A DNA stretch of 64,000 nt from Streptomyces brevispora. Its GTDB lineage: Bacteria > Actinomycetota > Actinomycetes > Streptomycetales > Streptomycetaceae. Position numbers and translations under genes: made by a program. The stretch covers positions 4,836,001 to 4,900,000 of the forward strand of contig NZ_VIWW01000001.1 of NCBI RefSeq assembly GCF_007829885.1, given 5' to 3'. The notes under the pieces are model-generated. The model saw nothing but the letters and a program-made list of their open reading frames with translations. It was not told the origin of the DNA and made no database searches. Of this stretch, positions 26,911 through 35,429 are shown one piece after another (position 1 is the stretch's first letter; every line of letters starts with the position of its first letter).

Positions 26911-26941
26911 CGGGGCGCGTCCACTCGCTGGACGCGCCCCG
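26911..26941 (+). terminator. Terminator after the acyl-CoA dehydrogenase
   Basis: CGGGGCGCGTCCA (26911-26923) pairs perfectly with TGGACGCGCCCCG (26929-26941), a 13-bp stem with a 5-nt loop, starting 20 nt after the stop codon. Confidence 0.82.
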
Positions 26942-26975
26942 CCCGCGCGCCCGCGGCACGGCAGGATGGGGACCC

Positions 26976-28271
26976 GTGACCGTCATCCACGTCCCCGGTT
27001 CCAAGTCCGTCACCGCGCGCGCCCTCTTCCTGGCCGCCGCCGCGAACGGCACCAGCACCCTCGTACGCCCGCTGAGCTCGGACGACACCGAAGGCTTCGC
27101 CGAAGGGCTCACCGGCCTCGGCTACGAGGTGGTGCGGAACGCGGACCACTGGCGGAACGCGGGCCGCCCCGCCGGGCCGGCCGCCACCGACGCCGACATC
27201 TACTGCCGCGACGGAGCGACCACCGCCCGCTTCCTGCCGACCCTCGCCGCGGCCGGCGCCCGCGGCACCTACCGCTTCGACGCCTCCGCGCAGATGCGCC
27301 GCCGCCCCCTCGCCCCGCTCACCGAGGCGCTGCGGACCCTCGGCGTCGACCTCCACCACGAGGCGGCCGAGGGCCACCACCCGCTGCGGATCAGTGCCGC
27401 GGGCATCAAGGGCGGCGAACTGACCCTGGACGCCGGGCAGTCCAGCCAGTACCTCACCGCGCTGCTGATGCTCGGACCGCTGACGGCCGAGGGACTCCGG
27501 ATCACCGTCACGGAACTGGTGTCGGCGCCCTACATCGAGATCACCCTGGCGATGATGCGCAGCTTCGGCGTCGAGGTCGTCCGCGGCGGCCCCGGGAACA
27601 ACGTCTTCACGGTGCCGCCCGGCGGCTACCGGGCCACCACGTACGCCGTCGAGCCGGACGCCTCCACCGCGAGCTACTTCTTCGCCGCGGCGGCCCTCGC
27701 CGGCCGCGAGGTCACCGTCCCCGGACTCGGCAAGGACGCCCTCCAGGGGGATCTGCGGTTCGTCGACGTACTGCGCCGGATGGGCGCCGAGGTGCACACG
27801 ACCGCCGAATCCACCACGGTCCGCTCCACCGGGAAGCTCCGCGGCCTCACCGTCAACATGCGCGACATCTCCGACACCATGCCGACACTGGCGGCGATCG
27901 CTCCCCACGCCTCGGGGCCGGTACGCATCGAGGACGTCGGCAACACCCGGGTCAAGGAGTGCGACCGGCTGGAGGCGTGCGCCCGGAACCTGCGGCGGAT
28001 GGGCATCACGGTCGAGACGGGTCCGGACTGGATCGAGATCCTGCCGGGCACCCCGCGGGCCGCGGAGATCGCCACCCACGGCGACCACCGCATCGTCATG
28101 TCCTTCGCCGTCGCCGGTCTGCTCACTCCCGGCCTCACCTACGACGACCCCGGCTGCGTCCGCAAGACGTTCCCCCGGTTCCACGAAGCGTTCGCCGAGT
28201 TCGCGGAACTCATGACCCGGCAGGAGTCCGGGCCGGAGAATTCCGGGCAGGTGCCGGCCGCGCGGCGATAG
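26976..28271 (+). CDS. aroA: 3-phosphoshikimate 1-carboxyvinyltransferase (EPSP synthase), divergent
   Basis: A 431-residue EPSP synthase, normal length. It would add enolpyruvate to shikimate-3-phosphate in aromatic biosynthesis. Visible signatures: PGSKSVTARALF (Lys10, Ser11, Arg15), the PEP/glyphosate loop as DGATTARF (79-86), GQSSQYLTALLM, EPDASTASYFF, ISDTMPTLA, NTRVKECDRLEA and GDHRIVMSFA. The loop differs from the classic NAGTAMRP: Ala81 takes the place of the Gly known as Gly96 in E. coli. GTG 26976 follows a weak GGATGGGG; the frame is open upstream into the previous gene. It may be the main aroA or a second copy; that cannot be decided from this window. Confidence 0.88.
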   Translation: MTVIHVPGSKSVTARALFLAAAANGTSTLVRPLSSDDTEGFAEGLTGLGYEVVRNADHWRNAGRPAGPAATDADIYCRDGATTARFLPTLAAAGARGTYRFDASAQMRRRPLAPLTEALRTLGVDLHHEAAEGHHPLRISAAGIKGGELTLDAGQSSQYLTALLMLGPLTAEGLRITVTELVSAPYIEITLAMMRSFGVEVVRGGPGNNVFTVPPGGYRATTYAVEPDASTASYFFAAAALAGREVTVPGLGKDALQGDLRFVDVLRRMGAEVHTTAESTTVRSTGKLRGLTVNMRDISDTMPTLAAIAPHASGPVRIEDVGNTRVKECDRLEACARNLRRMGITVETGPDWIEILPGTPRAAEIATHGDHRIVMSFAVAGLLTPGLTYDDPGCVRKTFPRFHEAFAEFAELMTRQESGPENSGQVPAARR

Positions 28272-28281
28272 TCTCCGCGGC

Positions 28282-28776
28282 ATGATGTCCGCCCCCGACG
28301 TGCTGTCCGTACTGTCCGTGCTGCGCGAGGCCGGTAGCGATGTGGTGCTCGCCGGTGGCTGGGGGATCGATGCCCTGGTGGGCGAGGAGACCCGCCCTCA
28401 CCAGGACCTCGACCTGCTGCACCGCCACGAACAGGAACCCGCCCTCGTCGCCGCCCTGGTGGCGGCCGGCTACGCGCAGACGGTCGACTGGCGGCCCGTA
28501 CGGTTCGTTCTCAGCCATCCGGCCGGGCCCGAAATCGACCTGCACCCGCTGGAGTTCGCCACCGACGGGTCGGCGACCCAGACGTCGTTCGACCCGCGGG
28601 AGCCGTTCCGCTACCCGGCGGAGTGCTTCGTCACCGGCACCATCGACGGGACACCGGTGCGCTGCATCTCGGCGGGGCAGCAGGTCGAGTTCCACCAGGG
28701 ATACGACCCCCGCCCGGCCGATCTGCACGACATGGCCCAGCTCCGCAGAGTGTTCGGCGTGGCCACACATTTCTGA
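28282..28776 (+). CDS. Nucleotidyltransferase of the antibiotic-adenylylating type
   Basis: A 164-residue protein with the minimal nucleotidyltransferase fold. GGWGIDALVG is followed by Asp42 and Asp44 (HQDLDL), and the third carboxylate is Asp86 (EIDLHPLEF). The motif order resembles lincosamide and ANT(2'')-type resistance enzymes, which transfer AMP to a hydroxyl of a drug. Whether this protein inactivates an antibiotic or has a housekeeping substrate is unknown. ATG 28282 (a second ATG at 28285 is possible) lies 10 nt after the aroA stop, with no clear ribosome site, so it may be translated by coupling. Confidence 0.8.
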   Translation: MMSAPDVLSVLSVLREAGSDVVLAGGWGIDALVGEETRPHQDLDLLHRHEQEPALVAALVAAGYAQTVDWRPVRFVLSHPAGPEIDLHPLEFATDGSATQTSFDPREPFRYPAECFVTGTIDGTPVRCISAGQQVEFHQGYDPRPADLHDMAQLRRVFGVATHF

Positions 28777-28866
28777 ATCCGACCGGCCCGCGGGTGCCCC
28801 GGCCCGACGGCATGCAGCACAATCGAGCGTCGGTCAAGAGCGCGACGAGCAACGGGGAATCAGCGA

Positions 28867-29646
28867 ATGGGAACAGCCATGTACGGGGCGGGGAACCCGC
28901 GGGGACGGTGGCACCGGGTGGCCGCCGTCGGGATCGCGGCCGCGATGGCACTGGGCGCATCCGCATGCGGCAGTGACGGCGACGGAAAGGGCGGCTCCGC
29001 CGGTGCGGACAAGGACGGCAGGGCCACGGCCAAGCCCTCCGGGCCCCGGGCGCTCGACGAGGCCCGGCTGAAGGCCGCCTCCTTCACCGACGGTGAGAGT
29101 GTCGGCACGTACACCGCGTCCGAGTACGCGCTCGGCGGCCCCCTTGGCGACGCCTACTCCGCGGACCCGGCCGGATGCCAGCCGCTGGTCAGCCTCGCCG
29201 CGGAGGTCAGCGACCCCGACCCCACCGCCCAAGTGCAGCGCAAGGCCGACGTTCCCGACGAGATGCTCGGTGTCACCGTCGACATCACGCTGCGCAGTTA
29301 CGGCGACGGCGGGGCGGCGACCGTCATGAAGGCACTCGACAAGGCCGGCAGGGACTGTGCCGGAGGCTTCACCGAGCAGCGGGCCGTCGCCCGCGCGAAG
29401 TACCTGAAGGTCGAGCCCGCCAGGACTCCCGCCTTCGCGTCCGAGGCCGACGAGTCGAAGGCGTACCGCTTCACCATCCTCGACGTGAAGGGCAAGGAGA
29501 AGCTGTACGAGTACCTGACCGTCGTCCGTTCCGGCTCCACCACCCTCGCCTTCCGCGCGGAGATCAGCTCCCCCCAGGACATCGGCGGAGTCCCACCGGA
29601 GATCATGGCCGCCCAGTGGTCGAAGTTCCGCGCGGCCAAGGGCTGA
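28867..29646 (+). CDS. Secreted lipoprotein of unknown function
   Basis: A 259-residue lipoprotein. The signal peptide spans residues 1-33 with lipobox ASAC and Cys34, followed by a Gly/Asp/Ser-rich linker (35-55) and one globular domain that contains Cys residues in DPAGCQP and GRDCAGG, possibly a disulfide. I do not recognise the domain. ATG 28867 has GGGGA at 28854-28858; a second in-frame ATG at 28879 is less well placed. It lies 84 nt before dxr on the same strand. Confidence 0.83.
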   Translation: MGTAMYGAGNPRGRWHRVAAVGIAAAMALGASACGSDGDGKGGSAGADKDGRATAKPSGPRALDEARLKAASFTDGESVGTYTASEYALGGPLGDAYSADPAGCQPLVSLAAEVSDPDPTAQVQRKADVPDEMLGVTVDITLRSYGDGGAATVMKALDKAGRDCAGGFTEQRAVARAKYLKVEPARTPAFASEADESKAYRFTILDVKGKEKLYEYLTVVRSGSTTLAFRAEISSPQDIGGVPPEIMAAQWSKFRAAKG

Positions 29647-29730
29647 GGGGCCGCGATGAGCGAGCAGTCACGACCCGGCGCGAGGGGCGCGCTGTCAACG
29701 CACCCAGCGGATGCGGCAACAATGGGGGGC

Positions 29731-30984
29731 ATGAGCGACAGCCCTGCCCCCCTGGCCGACCCGCACCTCGTCTTCGACGCCGTGGAAGGACGCCGGGATC
29801 TCGTCATCCTCGGCTCCACCGGGTCCATCGGCACCCAGGCCATCGACCTGGTGCTGCGCAACCCCGACCGCTTCCGTGTCACCGCGATCTCCGCGGCGGG
29901 CGGCCGGGTCGCCCTCCTCGCCGAACAGGCGCGCCGACTGCGGGTGCGCACGGTGGCGGTCGCCGCTCCCGAAGCGGTGCCCGCCCTGCGCGAGGCGCTG
30001 CGGCAGCAGTACGGAACGGGGGAAGAGCTCCCCGAGATCCTGGCCGGCCCGGACGCGGCCACGGAACTGGCCGCCGGCGACTGCCACACCGTGCTCAACG
30101 GGATCACCGGCTCCATCGGCCTCGCCCCCACGCTGGCCGCGCTCAGGGCGGGCCGCACCCTGGCACTCGCCAACAAGGAGTCGCTGATCGTCGGCGGCCC
30201 GCTGGTCAAGGCGCTGGCCGCGCCCGGTCAGATCATCCCGGTCGACTCCGAGCACGCCGCCCTCTTCCAGGCGCTGGCGGCCGGCAAGCGCAGCGACGTG
30301 CGCAAACTCGTCGTCACCGCGTCCGGCGGCCCGTTCCGCGGACGCACCAGGAACGAGCTCGCGGACGTCACGAGGGAACAGGCTCTCGCGCACCCGACCT
30401 GGGCCATGGGCCCGGTCATCACGATCAACTCCGCGACCCTGGTCAACAAGGGGCTCGAGGTCATCGAGGCGCACCTCCTCTACGACATCCCCTTCGACCG
30501 GATCGAGGTCGTGGTCCACCCCCAGTCGTACGTCCACTCCATGGTGGAGTTCACCGACGGTTCCACCCTCGCCCAGGCCACCCCGCCCGACATGGGCGGA
30601 CCGATCGCCATCGGCCTCGGCTGGCCGCAGCGCGTCCCCGACGCCGCCCCCGCCTTCGACTGGACGAAGGCCTCGTCCTGGGAGTTCTTCCCGCTGGACA
30701 CCGAGGCCTTCCCGTCCGTCGGACTCGCCAGGCACGTGGGCACGCTGGGCGGCACCGCACCGGCGGTGTTCAACGCGGCCAACGAAGAGTGCGTGGACGC
30801 CTTCCTGGCCGGACAGCTGGCGTTCAACGGCATCATGGACACGGTCACGGCGGTGGTGGCCGAACACGGAACGCCTCCGACGGGAACTTCACTGACCGTC
30901 GCGGACGTCCTTGAAGCGGAGACCTGGGCACGGACCCGGGCCCGGGAACTCTCGGCCAAGGCCACAGCGGAGGCGCGCGCATGA
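29731..30984 (+). CDS. dxr: 1-deoxy-D-xylulose 5-phosphate reductoisomerase
   Basis: A 417-residue enzyme of the MEP isoprenoid pathway that converts DXP to 2-C-methyl-D-erythritol 4-phosphate with NADPH. The N-terminal nucleotide motif is GSTGSIGT (28-35). Further motifs are ANKESLIVGG, the metal/substrate site DSEHAALFQ, and NGIMDTV near the C-terminus. ATG 29731 fits the family N-terminus; an ATG at 29722 and an open frame from 29656 are alternatives. Its stop overlaps the start of the site-2 protease gene (ATGA), and ispG, another MEP enzyme, follows, a conserved actinobacterial arrangement. Confidence 0.95.
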   Translation: MSDSPAPLADPHLVFDAVEGRRDLVILGSTGSIGTQAIDLVLRNPDRFRVTAISAAGGRVALLAEQARRLRVRTVAVAAPEAVPALREALRQQYGTGEELPEILAGPDAATELAAGDCHTVLNGITGSIGLAPTLAALRAGRTLALANKESLIVGGPLVKALAAPGQIIPVDSEHAALFQALAAGKRSDVRKLVVTASGGPFRGRTRNELADVTREQALAHPTWAMGPVITINSATLVNKGLEVIEAHLLYDIPFDRIEVVVHPQSYVHSMVEFTDGSTLAQATPPDMGGPIAIGLGWPQRVPDAAPAFDWTKASSWEFFPLDTEAFPSVGLARHVGTLGGTAPAVFNAANEECVDAFLAGQLAFNGIMDTVTAVVAEHGTPPTGTSLTVADVLEAETWARTRARELSAKATAEARA

Positions 30985-32291
30985 GTTGGACGTCGGTCCT
31001 GTTGACCGTTCTGGGCATCGCCGTCTTCGCCATCGGCCTGCTGTTCTCCATCGCCTGGCACGAGCTGGGACACCTCTCGACAGCGAAGCTCTTCGGCATC
31101 CGCGTACCCCAGTACATGGTCGGCTTCGGCCCGACGGTCTGGTCGCGCAAGAAGGGCGACACGGAGTACGGGATCAAGGCCATCCCGGCCGGCGGCTACA
31201 TCCGCATGATCGGGATGTTCCCGCCCGGAGCGGACGGGCGACTGGAGGCACGATCCACTTCGCCGTGGCGCGGCATGATCGAGGACGCCAGATCGGCCGC
31301 CTTCGAGGAGCTGGAGCCGGGCGACGAGAAGCGGCTCTTCTACACGCGCAAGCCGTGGAAGCGCGTGATCGTCATGTTCGCCGGACCGTTCATGAACTTG
31401 ATCCTGGCCGTCGCGATCTTCCTCGGCGTCGCCATGACCTTCGGGTTCCAGACCCAGACGACCGAGGTCGCCGGCGTCCAGAAATGCGTGATCGCCCAGA
31501 GCGAGAAGCGGGAGACCTGCAAGGAGTCCGACCCGGTCTCGCCCGCCCAGGCGGCCGGGCTCCGGGAGGGCGACAAGATCGTCGCGTTCAACGGCCAGAA
31601 GGTCGACACCTGGTCCACGCTCTCCGACCGGATCCGCGACACGATCGGCCCCGCCACCATCACGGTCCAGCGCGACGGCCAGGAGAAGACCCTGCACGCC
31701 GTGCTCAAGAAGAACGCGGTGGCGAAGAAGGACTCCCAGGGCGAGGTGATCCCCGGGGAGTTCATCTCCGCCGGCTACCTCGGATTCGCGGCGCAGTCGG
31801 AGATCATCCCGCTCTCCTTCGGCGACTCGGTCGTCCGCATGGGAGACATGATCGAGAACGGTGTCCATTCGATCATCGCCCTGCCGTCGAAGATCCCCGC
31901 ACTCTGGAACGCGGCCTTCAGCGACGGCGAGCGCGCGGCCGACTCCCCGGTGGGCGTCGTCGGTGCGGCCAGAATCGGCGGTGAGGTGATGACGCTGGAC
32001 GTTCCGGGGCAGAACCAGATCGCGATGATGCTGTTCCTGCTGGCCGGTTTCAACCTCTCGTTGTTCCTCTTCAACATGCTGCCGCTGCTGCCCCTCGACG
32101 GCGGTCACATCGCGGGAGCGCTGTGGGAGGCGATCCGCCGGAACGCGGCGCGCGTCTTCAAGCGCCCCGACCCCGGCCCCTTCGACGTCGCCAAGCTGAT
32201 GCCCGTCGCCTACGTGGTCGCCGGAGTGTTCATCTGCTTCACCCTGCTCGTACTGGTGGCCGACGTCGTCAACCCGGTCAAGATCTCCTGA
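30981..32291 (+). CDS. Site-2 type intramembrane metalloprotease (RseP/RasP-like, M50)
   Basis: A 436-residue membrane protease. The zinc motif HELGH is at residues 27-31 in the first membrane helix. A PDZ domain lies at about 175-265 (SPAQAAGLREGDKIVAFNG), and the second active-site motif LPLLPLDGGH lies in the third membrane segment, with a final helix near the C-terminus. By family it cuts anti-sigma factors or signal-peptide remnants within the membrane. It overlaps dxr by 4 nt and is probably co-transcribed with it. Confidence 0.92.
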   Translation: MSWTSVLLTVLGIAVFAIGLLFSIAWHELGHLSTAKLFGIRVPQYMVGFGPTVWSRKKGDTEYGIKAIPAGGYIRMIGMFPPGADGRLEARSTSPWRGMIEDARSAAFEELEPGDEKRLFYTRKPWKRVIVMFAGPFMNLILAVAIFLGVAMTFGFQTQTTEVAGVQKCVIAQSEKRETCKESDPVSPAQAAGLREGDKIVAFNGQKVDTWSTLSDRIRDTIGPATITVQRDGQEKTLHAVLKKNAVAKKDSQGEVIPGEFISAGYLGFAAQSEIIPLSFGDSVVRMGDMIENGVHSIIALPSKIPALWNAAFSDGERAADSPVGVVGAARIGGEVMTLDVPGQNQIAMMLFLLAGFNLSLFLFNMLPLLPLDGGHIAGALWEAIRRNAARVFKRPDPGPFDVAKLMPVAYVVAGVFICFTLLVLVADVVNPVKIS

Positions 32292-32475
32292 TCGGTGCGG
32301 CGAACGCACCTGATGTACCCCGAGTGACGGCGGATGCGCATGGTGCGTCCGGTGGCCCATATTTTGTGCGGGCGCCGGACGCCGTGTGCCTCAGGTTGCC
32401 CTCGGTGCCGTAACCTCGAAGGTCGGAGCCCGCCGATCTCGGGACCTTGATCCACACCTTGGGGATGCTCAGCGC

Positions 32476-33630
32476 ATGACTGCGATTTCTCTCGGAATGC
32501 CTGCCGTTCCGACCAAGCTCGCCGACCGGAGGGTCAGCCGCAAGATCCAGGTCGGGTCGGTGGCGGTCGGCGGGGATGCGCCGGTTTCGGTGCAGTCGAT
32601 GACGACGACGCGTACGTCGGACATCGGCGCGACTCTGCAGCAGATCGCGGAGCTGACGGCATCGGGCTGTCAGATCGTGCGGGTGGCGTGTCCGACGCAG
32701 GACGATGCGGACGCGCTCGCGACGATTGCGCGCAAGTCGCAGATCCCGGTGATCGCGGACATTCACTTCCAGCCGAAGTACGTGTTCGCGGCGATCGATG
32801 CGGGTTGCGCGGCGGTGCGGGTGAACCCGGGGAACATCAAGCAGTTCGACGACAAGGTGAAGGAGATCGCGCGGGCCGCCAATGACGCGGGTACCCCGAT
32901 CCGGATCGGTGTCAACGCCGGTTCGCTGGACGCGCGGCTGCTGAAGAAGTACGGCAAGGCGACCCCCGAGGCACTGGTGGAGTCGGCACTGTGGGAGGCG
33001 TCGCTCTTCGAGGAGCACGGCTTCCGGGACATCAAGATCTCGGTGAAGCACAACGACCCGGTCGTGATGGTCAACGCCTACCGCCAGCTCGCCGCGCAGT
33101 GCGACTACCCGCTGCACCTCGGCGTCACCGAGGCCGGACCGGCCTTCCAGGGCACCATCAAGTCGGCCGTCGCCTTCGGCGCCCTGCTCAGTGAGGGCAT
33201 CGGTGACACGATCCGCGTCTCGCTGTCCGCGCCTCCCGCCGAGGAGGTCAAGGTCGGACTCCAGATCCTGGAGTCGCTGAACCTGAAGCAGCGGCGGCTG
33301 GAGATCGTGTCCTGCCCCTCGTGCGGTCGCGCCCAGGTGGACGTCTACAAGCTCGCGGACCAGGTCAGCGCCGGCCTGGAGGGCATGGAGGTGCCGCTGC
33401 GGGTCGCCGTGATGGGCTGTGTCGTCAACGGCCCCGGCGAGGCCCGCGAGGCCGACCTCGGCGTCGCCTCCGGCAACGGCAAGGGCCAGATCTTCGTCAA
33501 GGGCGAGATCATCAAGACGGTGCCCGAGTCGAAGATCGTCGAGACTCTCATCGAGGAAGCCCTGAAGATCGCCGAACAGATGGAGAAGGACGGCATCGCC
33601 TCCGGCGAGCCCGAGGTCTCCATCAGCTAG
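32476..33630 (+). CDS. ispG: 4-hydroxy-3-methylbut-2-enyl diphosphate synthase (flavodoxin-type IspG)
   Basis: A 384-residue iron-sulfur enzyme that converts MEcPP to HMBPP in the MEP pathway. The N-terminal TIM barrel opens with VQSMTTTRTSD. The [4Fe-4S] ligands Cys280, Cys283 (SCPSCGR) and Cys315 (MGCVVNGPGEA) plus the Glu after GPG are visible. ATG 32476 has GGGGA ten nt upstream. The first about 130 codons prefer G-ending codons (Ala mostly GCG) while the rest prefers C-ending ones (Ala mostly GCC), a visible shift in codon use. A 184-nt leader separates it from the protease gene, so it may also have its own promoter. Confidence 0.95.
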   Translation: MTAISLGMPAVPTKLADRRVSRKIQVGSVAVGGDAPVSVQSMTTTRTSDIGATLQQIAELTASGCQIVRVACPTQDDADALATIARKSQIPVIADIHFQPKYVFAAIDAGCAAVRVNPGNIKQFDDKVKEIARAANDAGTPIRIGVNAGSLDARLLKKYGKATPEALVESALWEASLFEEHGFRDIKISVKHNDPVVMVNAYRQLAAQCDYPLHLGVTEAGPAFQGTIKSAVAFGALLSEGIGDTIRVSLSAPPAEEVKVGLQILESLNLKQRRLEIVSCPSCGRAQVDVYKLADQVSAGLEGMEVPLRVAVMGCVVNGPGEAREADLGVASGNGKGQIFVKGEIIKTVPESKIVETLIEEALKIAEQMEKDGIASGEPEVSIS

Positions 33631-33710
33631 GGCGTGTTCTGAGCGTCCCCGCCTGCCCCGCGGGCGGACGGCGCCACTGTCGGCAACGCCCCACCCATGA
33701 CACCCACGAC

Positions 33711-33746
33711 AGCGCCCCGCCGGAGGAACGAGCTCCGCGGGGCGCT
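33711..33746 (+). terminator. ispG terminator
   Basis: AGCGCCCCGC plus CGGAG (33711-33725) pairs with CTCCGCGGGGCGCT (33733-33746). The stem has about 14 pairs with one bulged C and a 7-nt loop, about 80 nt after ispG. Confidence 0.72.
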
Positions 33747-33860
33747 GCCCGTGAGCGAGCTCACCGCGTTCCGCAGAAGCTGTTCACCACCACGGGCGGC
33801 GCCTCACAGCCACTTTGGGTACAGTGCGGAAATCAGCAGACCGTATGGTGAGGCCCCCTC

Positions 33861-34706
33861 GTGTTGACGCAGACCACCACCCGGGTCCTCGAACCCAGCG
33901 ACCTCGGCGCCGCGCTCGCGTTGCTGGAGAGCGAACCCGTAGCGAACGCCTTCGTGACCTCCCGGGTCCAGATCGCGGGCCTCGACCCATGGCGCCTCGG
34001 CGGCGAGATGTGGGGCTGGTACGCCGACGGACGGCTGCGCTCCCTCTGCTACTCCGGGGCCAACCTCGTCCCCATCTGCGCCACCCCCGAATCCGTCAGG
34101 GCCTTCGCCGACCGGGCCCGCAGGGCCGGCCGCCGCTGTTCCTCGATCGTCGGCCCCGCCGAGCCGACCGCCCAGCTGTGGCGGCTGCTCGAACCGGGCT
34201 GGGGCCCCGCCCGCGAGGTCCGGGCCAACCAGCCGCTCATGGTCACCGAGAGCCCCGCCGCCGACGTGGTGCCCGATCCGCTGGTCCGCCGCGTCCGCAA
34301 GGACGAGATGGACGTCCTGATGCCGGCCTGCGTGGCCATGTTCACCGAGGAGGTCGGCGTCTCCCCGCTCACGGGCGACGGCGGACTCCTCTACCAGGCC
34401 CGCGTCGCCGAACTCATCGGCGCCGGCCGCTCCTTCGCCCGGATCCAGGACGGCAAGGTCGTCTTCAAGGCCGAGATCGGCGCCACCACCTCACAGGCCT
34501 GCCAGATCCAGGGGGTCTGGGTCGCCCCGGAATTCCGCGGCCGCGGATACTCCGAGACCGGTATGGCGGCCGTCCTGCGCCACGCACTGTCCGATGTCGC
34601 GCCGATCGTCAGCCTGTACGTCAACGACTACAACATGCCCGCGCGCAAGTCGTACAGGCGGATCGGTTTCCGCGAGGTCGGCGCGTTCATGAGCGTGCTG
34701 TTCTGA
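33861..34706 (+). CDS. GNAT-family N-acetyltransferase with N-terminal extension
   Basis: A 281-residue protein. The N-terminal half (about 1-130) resembles the extra domain found before GNAT domains in actinobacteria (DUF4081-like). The C-terminal half has the acetyl-CoA loop VWVAPEFRGRGYSETG and the closing NMPARKSYRRIGF. The acceptor is unknown. GTG 33861 has GAGG at 33850-33853. It stands alone, between the ispG terminator and the next GNAT gene. Confidence 0.87.
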   Translation: MLTQTTTRVLEPSDLGAALALLESEPVANAFVTSRVQIAGLDPWRLGGEMWGWYADGRLRSLCYSGANLVPICATPESVRAFADRARRAGRRCSSIVGPAEPTAQLWRLLEPGWGPAREVRANQPLMVTESPAADVVPDPLVRRVRKDEMDVLMPACVAMFTEEVGVSPLTGDGGLLYQARVAELIGAGRSFARIQDGKVVFKAEIGATTSQACQIQGVWVAPEFRGRGYSETGMAAVLRHALSDVAPIVSLYVNDYNMPARKSYRRIGFREVGAFMSVLF

Positions 34707-34780
34707 CCCGGCCGCCCGCCCCGCCTCCGCCCCGCACCGACCCGTACCCCGCACCCCGCCACGGACAGTAAGGTCGGTCC

Positions 34781-35356
34781 ATGGCAGCAGCTTCCGGGGG
34801 CGGCCCCCACACTCCCAGCGTCCGGATCGGACCGATCGATCTCGCCGCACGCGTGGACGAGGCGCTCGCCGTGCAGGCCGTCGCCTTCGGCCTCGGCGCC
34901 GACGAGATCGAAGTACGCCGCCACATCGTCCTCAGACACCTCGACCACCCCCGCGCCCGCGCGCTGGGCGCCATGACCGGGGCCGACCGGCTCGTCGGCT
35001 TCGTCTACGGCATGCCGAACGAACGCGGTCACTGGTGGTCCACCGTCGTCGAGCCCTATCTGCGCGCCACCGGCTCCGCGCACTGGCTCGACAACTCCTT
35101 CGTGATCACGGAACTGCACGTCCACCCGGAGTTCCAGAACCGCGGGATCGGCCGCACCCTGATCACTGCCATCACCGACGCCGTCGACCAGCCCCGCTCC
35201 ATCCTCTCCGCGATCGACACGGAGAGCCCGGCACGCGGTCTGTACCGTTCCCTCGGCTACCAGGACCTGGCCCGGCAGGTGCTCTTCCCCAGCGCTCCCA
35301 AACCGTACGCGGTCATGGGAGCACCGCTTCCGCTGCTGCGCCGGACGCATCACTGA
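34781..35356 (+). CDS. GNAT-family N-acetyltransferase
   Basis: A 191-residue acetyltransferase. The acetyl-CoA site is LHVHPEFQNRGIGRTL (about residues 111-126) and the end motif is ARGLYRSLGY. The substrate is unknown. It follows the first GNAT gene by 74 nt on the same strand and precedes proS by 73 nt, so it may be co-transcribed with either. Start ATG 34781 has AAGG about 10 nt upstream. Confidence 0.86.
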   Translation: MAAASGGGPHTPSVRIGPIDLAARVDEALAVQAVAFGLGADEIEVRRHIVLRHLDHPRARALGAMTGADRLVGFVYGMPNERGHWWSTVVEPYLRATGSAHWLDNSFVITELHVHPEFQNRGIGRTLITAITDAVDQPRSILSAIDTESPARGLYRSLGYQDLARQVLFPSAPKPYAVMGAPLPLLRRTHH

Positions 35357-35429
35357 CTCAATCGATTTCCGCCCGCCCGTGCCGCCCGGCTAACCTCCTG
35401 CACATCACCCTTCCGAGCAGGAGTTCATC

